Source of the DNA: Adiantum capillus-veneris
Lineage: Eukaryota; Streptophyta; Polypodiopsida; Polypodiales; Pteridaceae
Assembly: GCA_014529385.2 (NCBI GenBank)
Contig: CM043953.1
Location: forward strand, 91,085,842 to 91,149,841
DNA: 64,000 bases
Direction of reading: 5' to 3'
Under the pieces are notes generated by a model. It was not told the DNA's origin. It did no database searches and worked only from the letters and a program-made list of their open reading frames with translations. The translations under genes and the position numbers were made by a program. This document shows positions 55,476-64,000 of this stretch, piece by piece. Position 1 is the stretch's first letter; the number at the start of each line of letters is the position of its first letter.

Positions 55476-57275
55476 AATTTTTATTAGACCTTAAATAGAT
55501 AATAGCATACATATTATTTTGATCAGAAGGCCACCACCCCTTCTAATCCAAGTGTCTTAATCCCCATAACATCTCATCAATCTTTTCAATATCAGAATTA
55601 CTTTGCCGGATTTGACAAGCTCCAACTCCTCTAGCTTTTTACGTACCATGAAGCCATAAAGTAACCAAATCAAAGGCTTTAGATATCTCTCAACAACAAC
55701 AAATTCCATTGACAGTTAAAGGTATCAAACTCGGCTATGTTATCAAGCAAAACCGAAATACACATGCCCACTCGGACTTACGGAATCCATCCTACCTTAG
55801 TTTGTATGCCAAATGAGAAGAAAACATACTAAATTCAATCATCTTAGCTTTAACAAAGTTAAAAAATTGTTGTGCCCCAATGATTAACATAAAAAGTGGC
55901 ACCCTTCTTTTATGTTGGTATCCTGATATGAACTCGGTATCAACTAGAACGAAGGTTACTCCAAGGTATGCAGTAATCAATCCACAAAGTATAAAGAACA
56001 GTCACCCTTTTGGGCTAGTTTTACCCAATAAACCATTCCCTTACCTCTGCGTGCCAAGGGTGTATTATACCACCCCATCATTTCTCTATTAAAAAAAAAA
56101 ACCATTTTTAGGCAGTGTAGTGCTTACGGCAGAGTTCTACCAAAATCACGGCAATAACCAGTAACATAATGCACCATAATTGTCGTCAGGAAGTTTTATC
56201 AGTATATTGTTTACGCAGAGGTCCTTAATACATCAAACCAAGGTGTAAATTGTAATAAGTTTTTACCCAAAACCACCATAACTTACTAGCCATAATACAA
56301 ACTTCCTAACATGGTAATCAATTCCGAGAGAGCCACTTTAATAAGCCTCAGCACGACCTGTATCATGTCAAAGGAAACAAACACCATGCAGACGTATTTT
56401 TATAGAGTAACATCATTAATCCTAATCATTCTACCGTGATTATCAATCTCTATTATGAACAGTATGCGTTCGAGGCACGACAACACACCCTTTTATGATG
56501 TTCCCTAGTCAAGCTAGGGGGTAACCTCTTTACTTGTGAGGACTTTTGTGAAATAAACCAATCAATAAATTACCATATGCAGTAAAATGCTTATACAAAG
56601 CTTACAAACCAAAAACCTAAACAGTCAAAGTAACTAGATTATTTAAATCATGAGCTATGTACCAAAAAAACCTTCACAGTACGTCACCCAGATTCCATCA
56701 AAAGGTAAACACCGACCTGAGACGGTAGTTCATCCACCTCCATGACTGCACTGTACGCGTCTATGCCCTCTCTCCTCTCTTTCACAAACACACGCAAAGA
56801 GAAATATACCACAGACTAAGTGAGGGGCCAAAGCACCCTCACCTTTTATAGGGTTCGGTCTTCAATCTTGCCCAAGATGGTAAAAGCCCCACGATCCAAG
56901 TACTCAGTAGGTGCAGGTTTCCAAGAAGCAACTACGGACGCCCCTGCTCGTATAGTGGGGGTTGAGAGGGGGAGAGAGTAAGATTTAGTGCGAGGTTACC
57001 CTAAGTACGAGGTGTGTTGCAGTAGGGACGAGGGGAGAGAGAGTGTGAAAGGTCGGGTAAATATTAAGAGGCATGTATGCCACGTTCTTCAAGCATTGTA
57101 TTATGGATGGGTGCCCATAGGGGGGAAGAAAGGAAGGAGATTTCCCCGTTTTTTTGGTAATGCTGAGCCATATGATAGTTAGAGTAAGCCTAGGGGGTTT
57201 TGATCATGGTTTATAGGTATCCCAGAGAAGAGTCGGCTTTTGTACTTGGTTAAATGCTAGCTATATAAGTACTTA
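55476..57275. other. No gene recognised
   Basis: 1.8 kb of AT-rich DNA. I found no coding domain on either strand. The segment 56690-56850 with an ACCTTTTATAGGG box could be promoter-like or part of an unrecognised LTR. Confidence 0.5.
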
Positions 57276-57331
57276 TGTGTGTGTGTGTGTGTGTGTGTGT
57301 GTTGGGGGGGGGGGGGGGGGGGGGGGGGGGG
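57276..57331. repeat. (GT)n followed by a 28-G tract
   Basis: About 13 GT units, then 28 consecutive G (57304-57331). A pure G run of this length can fold into stacked G-quadruplexes and is prone to slippage and sequencing error. Confidence 0.9.
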
Positions 57332-57396
57332 CCAAGGGGATTGTTGTTTAAATCAAAGAACATGCACAGAAATTGCAGTTTAGCTGAAGGCTGTGC

Positions 57397-57712
57397 TCAA
57401 CCTGCTCAAAAGGGCAGGCATGAAATAGTAAATACACCAGCAATGTGAAACTCTGAGAAAGGGCAAATGTGAATCTGTAAACTGGTTCTGATGCCACAAA
57501 ATGATACATGATGTTCACAGCAGTGATGTCCAGATGATAGCTACATTTTCGTAGAAGCGCAGGTGCAAAACCTTCTCAAAAGGGCAGGCATGAAATAACA
57601 AAAACACCAGCAATATGAAACTCTGACAAAGGGCAAATGTGAATCTGTAAACTGGTTCTGATGCCACAAAATGATACATGGTATCCACAGCAGTGATGTC
57701 CAGATGATAGCT
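57397..57712. repeat. Two-copy tandem duplication, period 170 bp
   Basis: 57397-57542 and 57567-57712 share most bases (AAAAGGGCAGGCATGAAATA ... GTCCAGATGATAGCT). No function is evident. Confidence 0.85.
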
Positions 57713-58350
57713 TAGAAGCACAAGTGCAAAATTTCAATGTCAATATGAAAAGTTGCAGACAGACATGGACTGTACAAAAATTGCCAGCTTTGCATTCGTC
57801 AATAAACGCTGGCAACACTGCCTGCTATAAAGCAAAATTTAAGATTCCTTGTTCTATCATAGGTAATGACCTACATGCTTCACCACGAAGACACTGAAGT
57901 GAGTTCAGTAGAAGTTTGTTATGATGCAAGACATGCACACAAAATAGTTAAGACTGTCAAGGCATACCATAATGTACAACTGAGAGAAAAAGTTTTACAA
58001 GTCAACAGAGAACAAACAAATATAAATGTTGAGGTTTAGAGGAGGAGTAGGTCCTATCGACCTTCATGCATGCCATCTAGCTCTACAATGCTTTATGTTA
58101 GGAATGACATATCAATGCATAATGCAAACAAAAGGCACACCTGTAAAGAAGCATGATGCTCTCACATTTTCTAGCAAGCACTTTCATGTAGTCTTCCAGC
58201 TCTGTATTGCTCTTGTAAGAGAACTGCGACTCTGAACCGTAGCAAGAGATTTAACTGTTATCCCAGCATGAAAACAAATCTAGGCAATAGCTTCAATGTC
58301 AAACCAAGCAAGTAAACTTAAAAGCACTACAGGCATCAGCATCAGCTTAC
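57713..58350. other. No gene recognised
   Basis: No supported coding sequence. It may be intron or 3' flank of the tentative minus-strand exons to the right. Confidence 0.45.
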
Positions 58351-58437
58351 TTGATTGGCTGACTGGACGTAAATCTTTCCGCATAGTTAATCTCAGACTA
58401 TCACTAAGCTCCGCTGCTTTTTGTCCAAAACAGAAGT
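58351..58437 (-). other. Tentative host exon, unidentified
   Basis: On the minus strand an 87-nt open segment lies between an acceptor (CACTGCAG) and a donor (GTAAGCTG). It reads FCFGQKAAELSDSLRL and then KDLRPVSQS. I do not recognise the family. It lies downstream of the stop-containing exon at 58785-58899, so the two may not belong to one transcript. Confidence 0.3.
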
Positions 58438-58784
58438 CTGCAGTGAAAGTAAAGAACCTAAGACAAGGGCAACCCACCAACGAGAACCAGGGCCCAAATT
58501 ATGTCAACAAATCAGGCATGCATCTTTCACACTTCATAAATATGAGCATAAGTATGTTGCACCCTGCAGGTTCATAGAGCATCTTAACCAGCTTCCATGA
58601 GCTTTGCTTTCATTTCAGTCCCTCCTCTTGGTTGATAACAAAGGCTGCTCCTGATACTGGCTGTCTTAAGCATTATGTAGAAGCTTTATGACTTCACTTT
58701 ACTGTTTAAAGTCCCACCATGTGCAAGAAAAAAACTGGAAATTTCGCAAAGTGAGGGAAAATTTCTCTCTCAGTAGCAATACGT
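58438..58784. other. No gene recognised between the tentative exons
   Basis: Sequence between two candidate exons on the minus strand. Nothing else is supported here. Confidence 0.4.
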
Positions 58785-58899
58785 TCAGGATCTACTGAAG
58801 GCCTTGGCATAAGGATTGTAAGCCTGTCTTTTATCCTGTGGAACATACTGTAAAAGTTTTAGCTGTGGATGACTTCCAAGAATTGGTAAAAGCTTCTCA
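58785..58899 (-). other. Tentative terminal host exon, unidentified
   Basis: Minus strand: acceptor CACTTCTTGTAG, then an open frame EKLLPILGSHPQLKLLQ, VPQDKRQAYNPYAKAFSRS and a TGA. The Pro-Tyr rich C-terminal text does not look random, and codon use is unremarkable. I do not recognise the protein and found no upstream exon. Confidence 0.35.
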
Positions 58900-59679
58900 C
58901 TACAAGAAGTGTGTCACTAAAGCTAACCTGATTGCTGAGACCAAGGCAGTTTTGTGACCTGCTCTTGGTTTTGAACCTGGGTTTAAGATTCAGTCCAGAT
59001 TCCATAAAACTCGTTAGCAAGCACGATCGAGGACCCTAAAGGTATTTTCCAGATCCTCGTTTATCTTTTCCCGGTTGATAAAACAGTGGCTACATATTTC
59101 CATGCACATGAGCGTTCCAAAGGTCACAATCAAACAGACCCAACGGAAAGATTATAGATCAATGGAAAGCCAAGTAAGAGGCGAAAAATTATACACCAAC
59201 AATCAAGGTGGCGGATATGAAGAATGAAAAGGGAAAACTCCATAGGAGAGTAATGCTTATCCAAGTGAGCACGACAACGACAGAGAACAATGACATCTGG
59301 CCCCAAAATTGAAGGCCCACTGCATGTACAATGACATCTGGCCCCAAAACTGAAGGCCCACTGAATGTACTTTTTGTGTTGCTGTAGAAGAACAAGCGCA
59401 GGCTACCCATAACCTACACCAAGTATGGAGCTCTAACCAATTCATTATCAAGAAGCCAGTAGTGCAAGAATGCTCTTCACCCAAGATATGCGAGCAAAGA
59501 ACCTTCCATGTCAAGGTTGGGTCTCATACCCATACTTCTGTATTTTAATCAATACGTAGTTGTATTGATTACATGCCATAGCATTTGATCTTCCGATTTG
59601 ATCTTTAGTTATTAAGATTCAATGGCACAATTTCCAATAACTACAATACGTGATAAGTGAGAAATAACAGAAACTGTAC
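58900..59679. other. No gene recognised; small tandem repeat
   Basis: Contains a two-copy repeat of about 41 bp (59289-59329 and 59330-59370, ACAATGACATCTGGCCCCAA). No coding domain or LTR was found, although the 5' LTR of the element to the right would be expected about here. Confidence 0.5.
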
Positions 59680-60657
59680 TTGCAGAAAGGGTTTGACCAA
59701 GCTCTTGAAAGAAGACAAATCGGGTGATGGAAAGCATAAAGCATTCTCGGAAGAAAAGGAAATCAATGGACTTCCCCGGTTTTTTGGACTGGAAGTCAAC
59801 TTTCAAGTTGGTGAGCAAATCCAAGAAGCATGTTCGTTTCAAGGATGACCTAGATCTTCAGAGAGTTCCGACAGTTCGTCGTCCTCTAGTTCCAAAGAAG
59901 ACAAGAAAAAGAGGAAGAGGCAGAGAAAAAGACAGAAAAGCAAGAAAAGCAGATTTTTGAAGAAGTCTAGTAGAAGGCACAGGGAGCCGTCTAGCAGTTC
60001 AGCGGAAGAGATTTCATCTTCTGCTAACATAGTGAACACATGGACAAGAAGACCAAGGATGGGGGTCAAGCAGTCAAGTTTGACACATTTTCAGGCTACC
60101 AAGACACCATCGAGCCCTTGAATTCATACAAAAGTTTGATGTTGCCTTCTTGGGAGGTCGTTTCTTGGAACGCTCCAAGGTGCGAAGGGCGGCATCTCAC
60201 TTGAAAGGAAACATCCAAACATGGTGTTCTACTCTGCTGTTGCATGGAGAAGCACCTAAGCAGTGGGTAAAATTCAAGAGAATTTTCAATTCTGCCTAGA
60301 TAACGGAAGAATATGATGTCATCACGGCTTGCCACTATCTAAGAATGACTAAGAAAGACGCTTTGGATGACTACTGCCACAAATTTTGGGACACCTATTT
60401 GCCAATGTTCTTGTTTTGAGGGACACTTTAAAGTACCAGATTGAGCAGTTTTGTTGTGGATTGCCAAAAGAGATTTGACGCTATTTTCTACAACAAAAGT
60501 TGATCCCATTCAGAGACTTATGGGACATGCCAAGCAAGGTTTTGGTATGCATGCGAGCCCATTGACCTATCCTACGGACAAGCCAATGTCCACCTCAACA
60601 CGGCAAGAGTCTTCCAAGGAACATAAAGAACCAAGGGAACCAATTGAGAGTTCATAG
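59680..60657 (+). pseudogene. CRM-A gag remnant
   Basis: A basic, Ser/Lys-rich N-terminal part (KKTRKRGRGREKDRKARK) precedes the gag domain: FDTFSGYQDTIEPLN, FLERSKVRRAASHLKGNI, WCSTLLLHGEAPKQWVKF and DALDDYCHKFWDTYLP. It is the same layout as in GY-B (SKVRKAATFL, HCWTTLLLQGQAPSTWIYF). Frameshifts near 60115 and several stops. At 60657 the reading jumps to the chromodomain end. Confidence 0.85.
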
Positions 60658-61676
60658 AAGGATTCTGAAGAAGTAAATGGGATGGAGGAGGAGAATATCA
60701 CAAATTCTCTTCAGTTTGAGCTATACCTTGAGGCTTTTGGATTTTTAGCAATGTCTATGTCAAAAGTTACCAATGAATCCGCAGGCTGAATTTGGTACAA
60801 TGCGAACTGCTCAAGAGGGGAGTTGCTCCACTCCTTTGTCACAGATTACCTAGATTGAATAAAGTCGATAATTTCTCTTTGAGATTTTAGGGGTACTAAA
60901 AGTATTTTGCGGAATGACTTTATGAACAAATGTACATAATTTCCTTGATTAAAACATGTGCTCTTTCATGTGTGTGTTGTTAGAGACATGTAGAGAAAGA
61001 TGAAATGTCTACAGCATTTTGTATGATGAATGATTTGAACTTAGTGCATTTTGACATCTGCTAGAGATCAGAGAGATATGCATGTGATGGCTAAGTGAAT
61101 GAGAACTGAATGTGAACCGAATGAGATTCTAGTGCATCAAGATGTCTATCTGGATGAGATAACTGGATACTGTTGTGAGTGCATCAAGAGTTCCAGAAGG
61201 ATGAGATAGTTGCACACTGATCTAGGTGCATCAAGAGTTCTGAACGAAATGAGATGGCTATATTGAATGATTGAAACACGGTGTTCAATGTGAACTAAGT
61301 GTGTGATTTTGTGAATTGCATGCTATGTGGATGTATTGTCTAGTGGGGATGGTCATGGGCATGGTTTGCTTGATTGAAATGTGAAAAGAAAGAATATGGA
61401 TCTGATAGTAACAAGATTTAGTGGATCAAGACATCCATAAACAGATCACCGCGATCTGGATGTGATTGCTAAATGGTTACAATGATCATGATTTGTATCT
61501 GAGACCCTCGACACAAATGTGATCGATCAGTGATTGATGTCTTTGTAGAAGCGTTGGATTTGTGGAGTCTTGTGCATGGGTACATCAAGTCAGTGTCTAC
61601 TCAAGAAAGTTTCTGTTCTTTGGCTATTTTGCAAGTGTAATTGAGGGCAATTACAACTCTTTCAAGAGGGGGGAAT
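60658..61676 (+). other. CRM-A chromodomain end and 3' UTR after pol deletion
   Basis: MEEENITNS and FELYLEAFGFL (60683-60755) are the end of the chromodomain protein, so protease, RT, RNase H and integrase are deleted. The remainder resembles the 3' UTRs at 1372 and 7380 and ends in TTTCAAGAGGGGGGAA. Confidence 0.8.
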
Positions 61677-62252
61677 GTCATAGAGTGATGATGTGGCGTG
61701 TCCAATTGGAAAGAGAGAGAACTGGCCGAGAGGACAAGAAAATTCAATCCAAAAGATTGGCCAAGGGGCCTTAGGGTTTAGAAATTAAAATCCTAACCCT
61801 ACAAACTTATGCAGCACCGACCGAGGGGCCTAAAGCCTAAAATAACCAAAGCTTGAAGTCTGGGGCTGATTTCTCGCAAATTGCGCTGACGGATGATGTG
61901 GCAAGCTGTACGGATTTCTGCGATTTGCGTTGGTTGTTTGGGTCCCTTTTTGTGCGAGTCTTTGAGAGCATATGCTTTTGGGAGTATGTGCTTTTAGAAC
62001 TAATGCTTTTGGGCATCCCTTGTAAGTTTAAAAGAGCCCTTTGGACCACTCCTCAAAGAACTATGCGAAAAGCAATAATAATGAAATACCAAAAGAAGCG
62101 ACAGTCTTTTGGGCTAGTCCGTTTTGGCTCGAAACTCCGCCATGCCGTGTCGACTCTCCTTCTCAATCTCTATTCAAGTTCAATTCAGTTATTTGCAATT
62201 TGTATTCGTGTGTTGCTATTGATTTCTCGCTTGGAGTGTCCAAGCCTGTAAT
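61677..62252 (+). repeat. CRM-A 3' LTR
   Basis: TGTCATAGAGTGATG...GTGTCCAAGCCTGTA, about 576 bp. It shares the TTTTGGGCTAGTCC...CTCCGCC...GTGTCGA block with the other copies. The TGACGTGG motifs have become TGATGTGG here (61689 and 61890s). Confidence 0.88.
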
Positions 62253-62694
62253 AATGACTCGTCGGCCTCTTTAAAAGCATCGACCCTCGAGGAGAGGAAC
62301 TGATAGACCAACTCTTGCATGCGTTGGTCTCTCTAGGCCTCACGCTCTTGCTCTATAGCTACCCTCTTTTCTTCAGTAGCTAGACATAAAGCTTCGTGTT
62401 CCCTCTCTAAAGCCATTCTTTCCCTTTCAGCTGCCGCCCATTGAGCCTCTTGTAGCATCATCTCCATCGTAGACTTCATCAAAGTCTCCAAAGAGGTTGG
62501 CGCAATCCGTGGTGTAGATGATGGGAATGGAGGAGGATCCGGTAACGGTCCTCTTGGTGTAGGAGCTTCAATTCTTAGTACTTGGTATTGCTTGCAATCT
62601 GCGTTTAAGAAGGCTTTTCTCTACCCAAGCTCAACTCCTATGTGCGGGTGCATCCCATGGTGGACTTGAGCTCACACCAAGGCTTCTTTTTTTT
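62253..62694 (-). pseudogene. Gag-like coiled-coil fragment
   Basis: The minus strand reads RIEAPTPRGPLPDPPPF, SLETLMKSTMEMMLQEAQW and then AAERERMALEREHEALCLA, followed by a stop and QELVYQFLSSRVDAF. A Pro-rich segment followed by an Ala/Glu/Arg coiled coil fits the N-terminus of a gypsy gag, but no gag domain is attached. It lies between two plus-strand LTRs. Confidence 0.45.
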
Positions 62695-62932
62695 GTCACG
62701 AAGTGATGATGTGGCATGCCCAACTAGCAGAGAAATGGCCGAGTGGACAAGAGAAACTTAACCCAAGAAAACTTGGAAGGACTTGTGGCTGAGTGGGCTA
62801 AAAAGGGGTTAGGATTTTAAAATCCTAACCCTCCAACTTGAAAAACTTGTGTAGCACCGGCCGAGGGGCCTAAAACCTTAAAAATCGAAAACTTTATCTC
62901 TGAAGCTCATTTTCGTAAATCGCGTTGGCGGC
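62695..62932 (+). repeat. CRM-A LTR, 5' part only
   Basis: TGTCACGAAGTGATG... aligns with the first 220 bp of the LTR at 61677 (TGGCCGAG, AATCCTAACCCT, CCGAGGGGCCTAAA). It then passes directly into 3'-UTR/polypurine sequence at about 62933. Confidence 0.75.
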
Positions 62933-62993
62933 CTTTGTCTGTTTTTGCAGGCGTAATCGAGGGTGATTACAATTCTTTCAAGAGGGGGGTATG
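62933..62993 (+). other. CRM-A polypurine tract and pre-LTR sequence
   Basis: GCGTAATCGAGGGTGATTAC and CTTTCAAGAGGGGGG, the same 3' internal end as at 1757-1797. Its presence upstream of 62994 marks that LTR as the 3' LTR of something on its left. Confidence 0.75.
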
Positions 62994-63560
62994 TGTCACA
63001 AATGGGTGACGTGGCATGTCTGTCAGCAGAGCGCACACACACCCTCCCAGGCAACAGAGGATTCCGGAAAGCACACTAAAATGCTGACGTGGCAGGCCCG
63101 CAGTTTGCGGCAGAAAAAACGGAAATCTGTTGACGTGGCATGCTGTATGGAATTCTGCGTTTTACGTTGGGAAAAAGCAGCAAGAAAAGCTTACGCAATT
63201 TTTGAGGAGATTTTGGGGGAAAACTTGCTATATTTCTTTTTTAAGCCTAGTTTAAGAGGCATGGGGCTCTGCTTTTAGCAACCCTTGTAACCTTTATTAA
63301 GAACACAAGGGGGCTCCCTCTGGAGAGCATCTGGACGAAGAGTAAGAGAGAGAGCACCGGCGGGAGTTGTACTTTGCTCGAACATTAATATAAAAAGAAA
63401 TACCCAAAGGGGCGCCAATCTTTGGGGCCAATAGCTCTTGGCACGGAACTCCGCCGGGCCGTGTCGAATCAAGTGTGAATTGTGAATTGTGAATTGTTTT
63501 GAAGTGAATTCCTGTCGTGTCGCAGTAGATTCTTGACTTGGAGTGTCCAAGTCTGTTACA
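62994..63560 (+). repeat. CRM-A LTR shared by two elements
   Basis: 567 bp, TGTCACAAATGGG...GTCTGTTACA. A polypurine tract lies before it and a primer-binding site after it. It carries three TGACGTGGCA motifs (63007, 63085, 63131). Confidence 0.9.
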
Positions 63561-63561
63561 A

Positions 63562-63573
63562 TGGTATCAGAGC
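63562..63573 (+). other. Primer-binding site, initiator-Met tRNA
   Basis: TGGTATCAGAGC one base behind the LTR, perfectly complementary to the 3' end of plant initiator-Met tRNA. Confidence 0.92.
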
Positions 63574-63624
63574 ACGGCCGATTTCTCTTCTACCGGGAAA
63601 TCCGATCCTTTTTACGTGGCACTT

Positions 63625-64000
63625 ATGGATTAAGACAGAGATCAGTCGACTTCCTCTACATCTGGAGATGCGGGAAGAGATCACGAAGAAGATTCTCACG
63701 AGGAGTATGGCCCACCTCGGCCTACTCAGGCGGAGATTGAAGAGATGGAGCGTCGACGATTGATTGACGATGCAACAAAGATGATGATAAATTTTGCGAA
63801 GGACCTGAAATTTGCAAACTTTATGACCCAGACCTCCTTCGACGAGGTGCACTCACAGTGGCGGCAAACCACAAAACCACCCCTCAAACCGGCACTCAAG
63901 AAACCTCCTACTCCAAGAATGTTTACAGAGCAAGAATTAGAAGAGGTGGTTGATACACGGATTTCTCAACTTTTTGACGCACAGAACAAAGCTGAAAAGC
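63625..64000 (+). pseudogene. CRM-A gag start, runs off the window
   Basis: ATG-GAT is followed by TAA (63631-63633), one C-to-T step from CAA. After that the frame is open to the window end: DRDQSTSSTSGDAGRDHEED, RPTQAEIEEMERRRLIDDAT, ELEEVVDTRISQLFDAQNK. This is the N-terminal region of gag; the rest lies outside. If the TAA is a sequencing artefact or is bypassed, the copy could be largely intact. Confidence 0.7.

Noticed and set aside
63562-63573. TGGTATCAGAGC as a possible tRNA gene fragment
   Set aside because: It sits one base behind an LTR and lacks the rest of a tRNA; it is a primer-binding site. The same holds for 55092-55103.

Overview
The window reads as nuclear DNA of a land plant with a large, retrotransposon-filled genome. 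The evidence is plant-type chromoviruses with C-terminal chromodomains, Ty1/copia and Ty3/gypsy primer-binding sites complementary to initiator-Met tRNA, TTTAGGG-like repeats, short host exons with plant-like splice sites, and a plant-type SOL1/carboxypeptidase-D gene fragment. I cannot name the species. Nothing bacterial, organellar or CRISPR-like was seen, and no tRNA or rRNA gene was found.

Layout. 1-2163: 3' remnant of a chromovirus (family CRM-A). 2164-2403: a minus-strand LINE scrap. 4524-5923: six minus-strand exons of a SOL1-like M14 metallocarboxypeptidase, the clearest host gene. 6570-8033: CRM-A and LINE scraps. 8058-10250: a minus-strand gypsy remnant split by an unidentified insertion. 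10250-37435: a chain of six plus-strand LINE copies (A to F) of one superfamily, most ending in, and the next one starting in, a (CT)n or (GT)n microsatellite. The chain is broken at 14201-22885 by an intact gypsy element, GY-B, with a 1710-codon gag-pol frame, two 1477-bp LTRs that look identical, and a perfect 5-bp target duplication.

37928-55455 is a nested stack. A hAT DNA transposon of about 2.85 kb was entered by a solo CRM-A-like LTR (38980-39717, perfect GTTTG duplication) and by a minus-strand copia element of about 5.0 kb (41401-55333). That copia element was itself split by an 8.9-kb gypsy element, GY-C (43942-52867). 55476-59680 is mostly unassigned, with a (GT)n-poly(G) tract, a tandem duplication and two tentative host exons. 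59680-64000 holds internally deleted and LTR-sharing CRM-A copies, the last running off the window.

Functionally this is a graveyard with two near-living elements. GY-B looks complete. LINE-D is intact except for one in-frame TGA in ORF2 and the question of how ORF2 is started. The points I rate highest are: the microsatellite-linked LINE family with a conserved 3' hairpin; its ORF1 and ORF2 lying in one frame separated by a single stop in known leaky contexts; arrays of TGACGTGGCA in the CRM-A LTRs; and the datable nesting.
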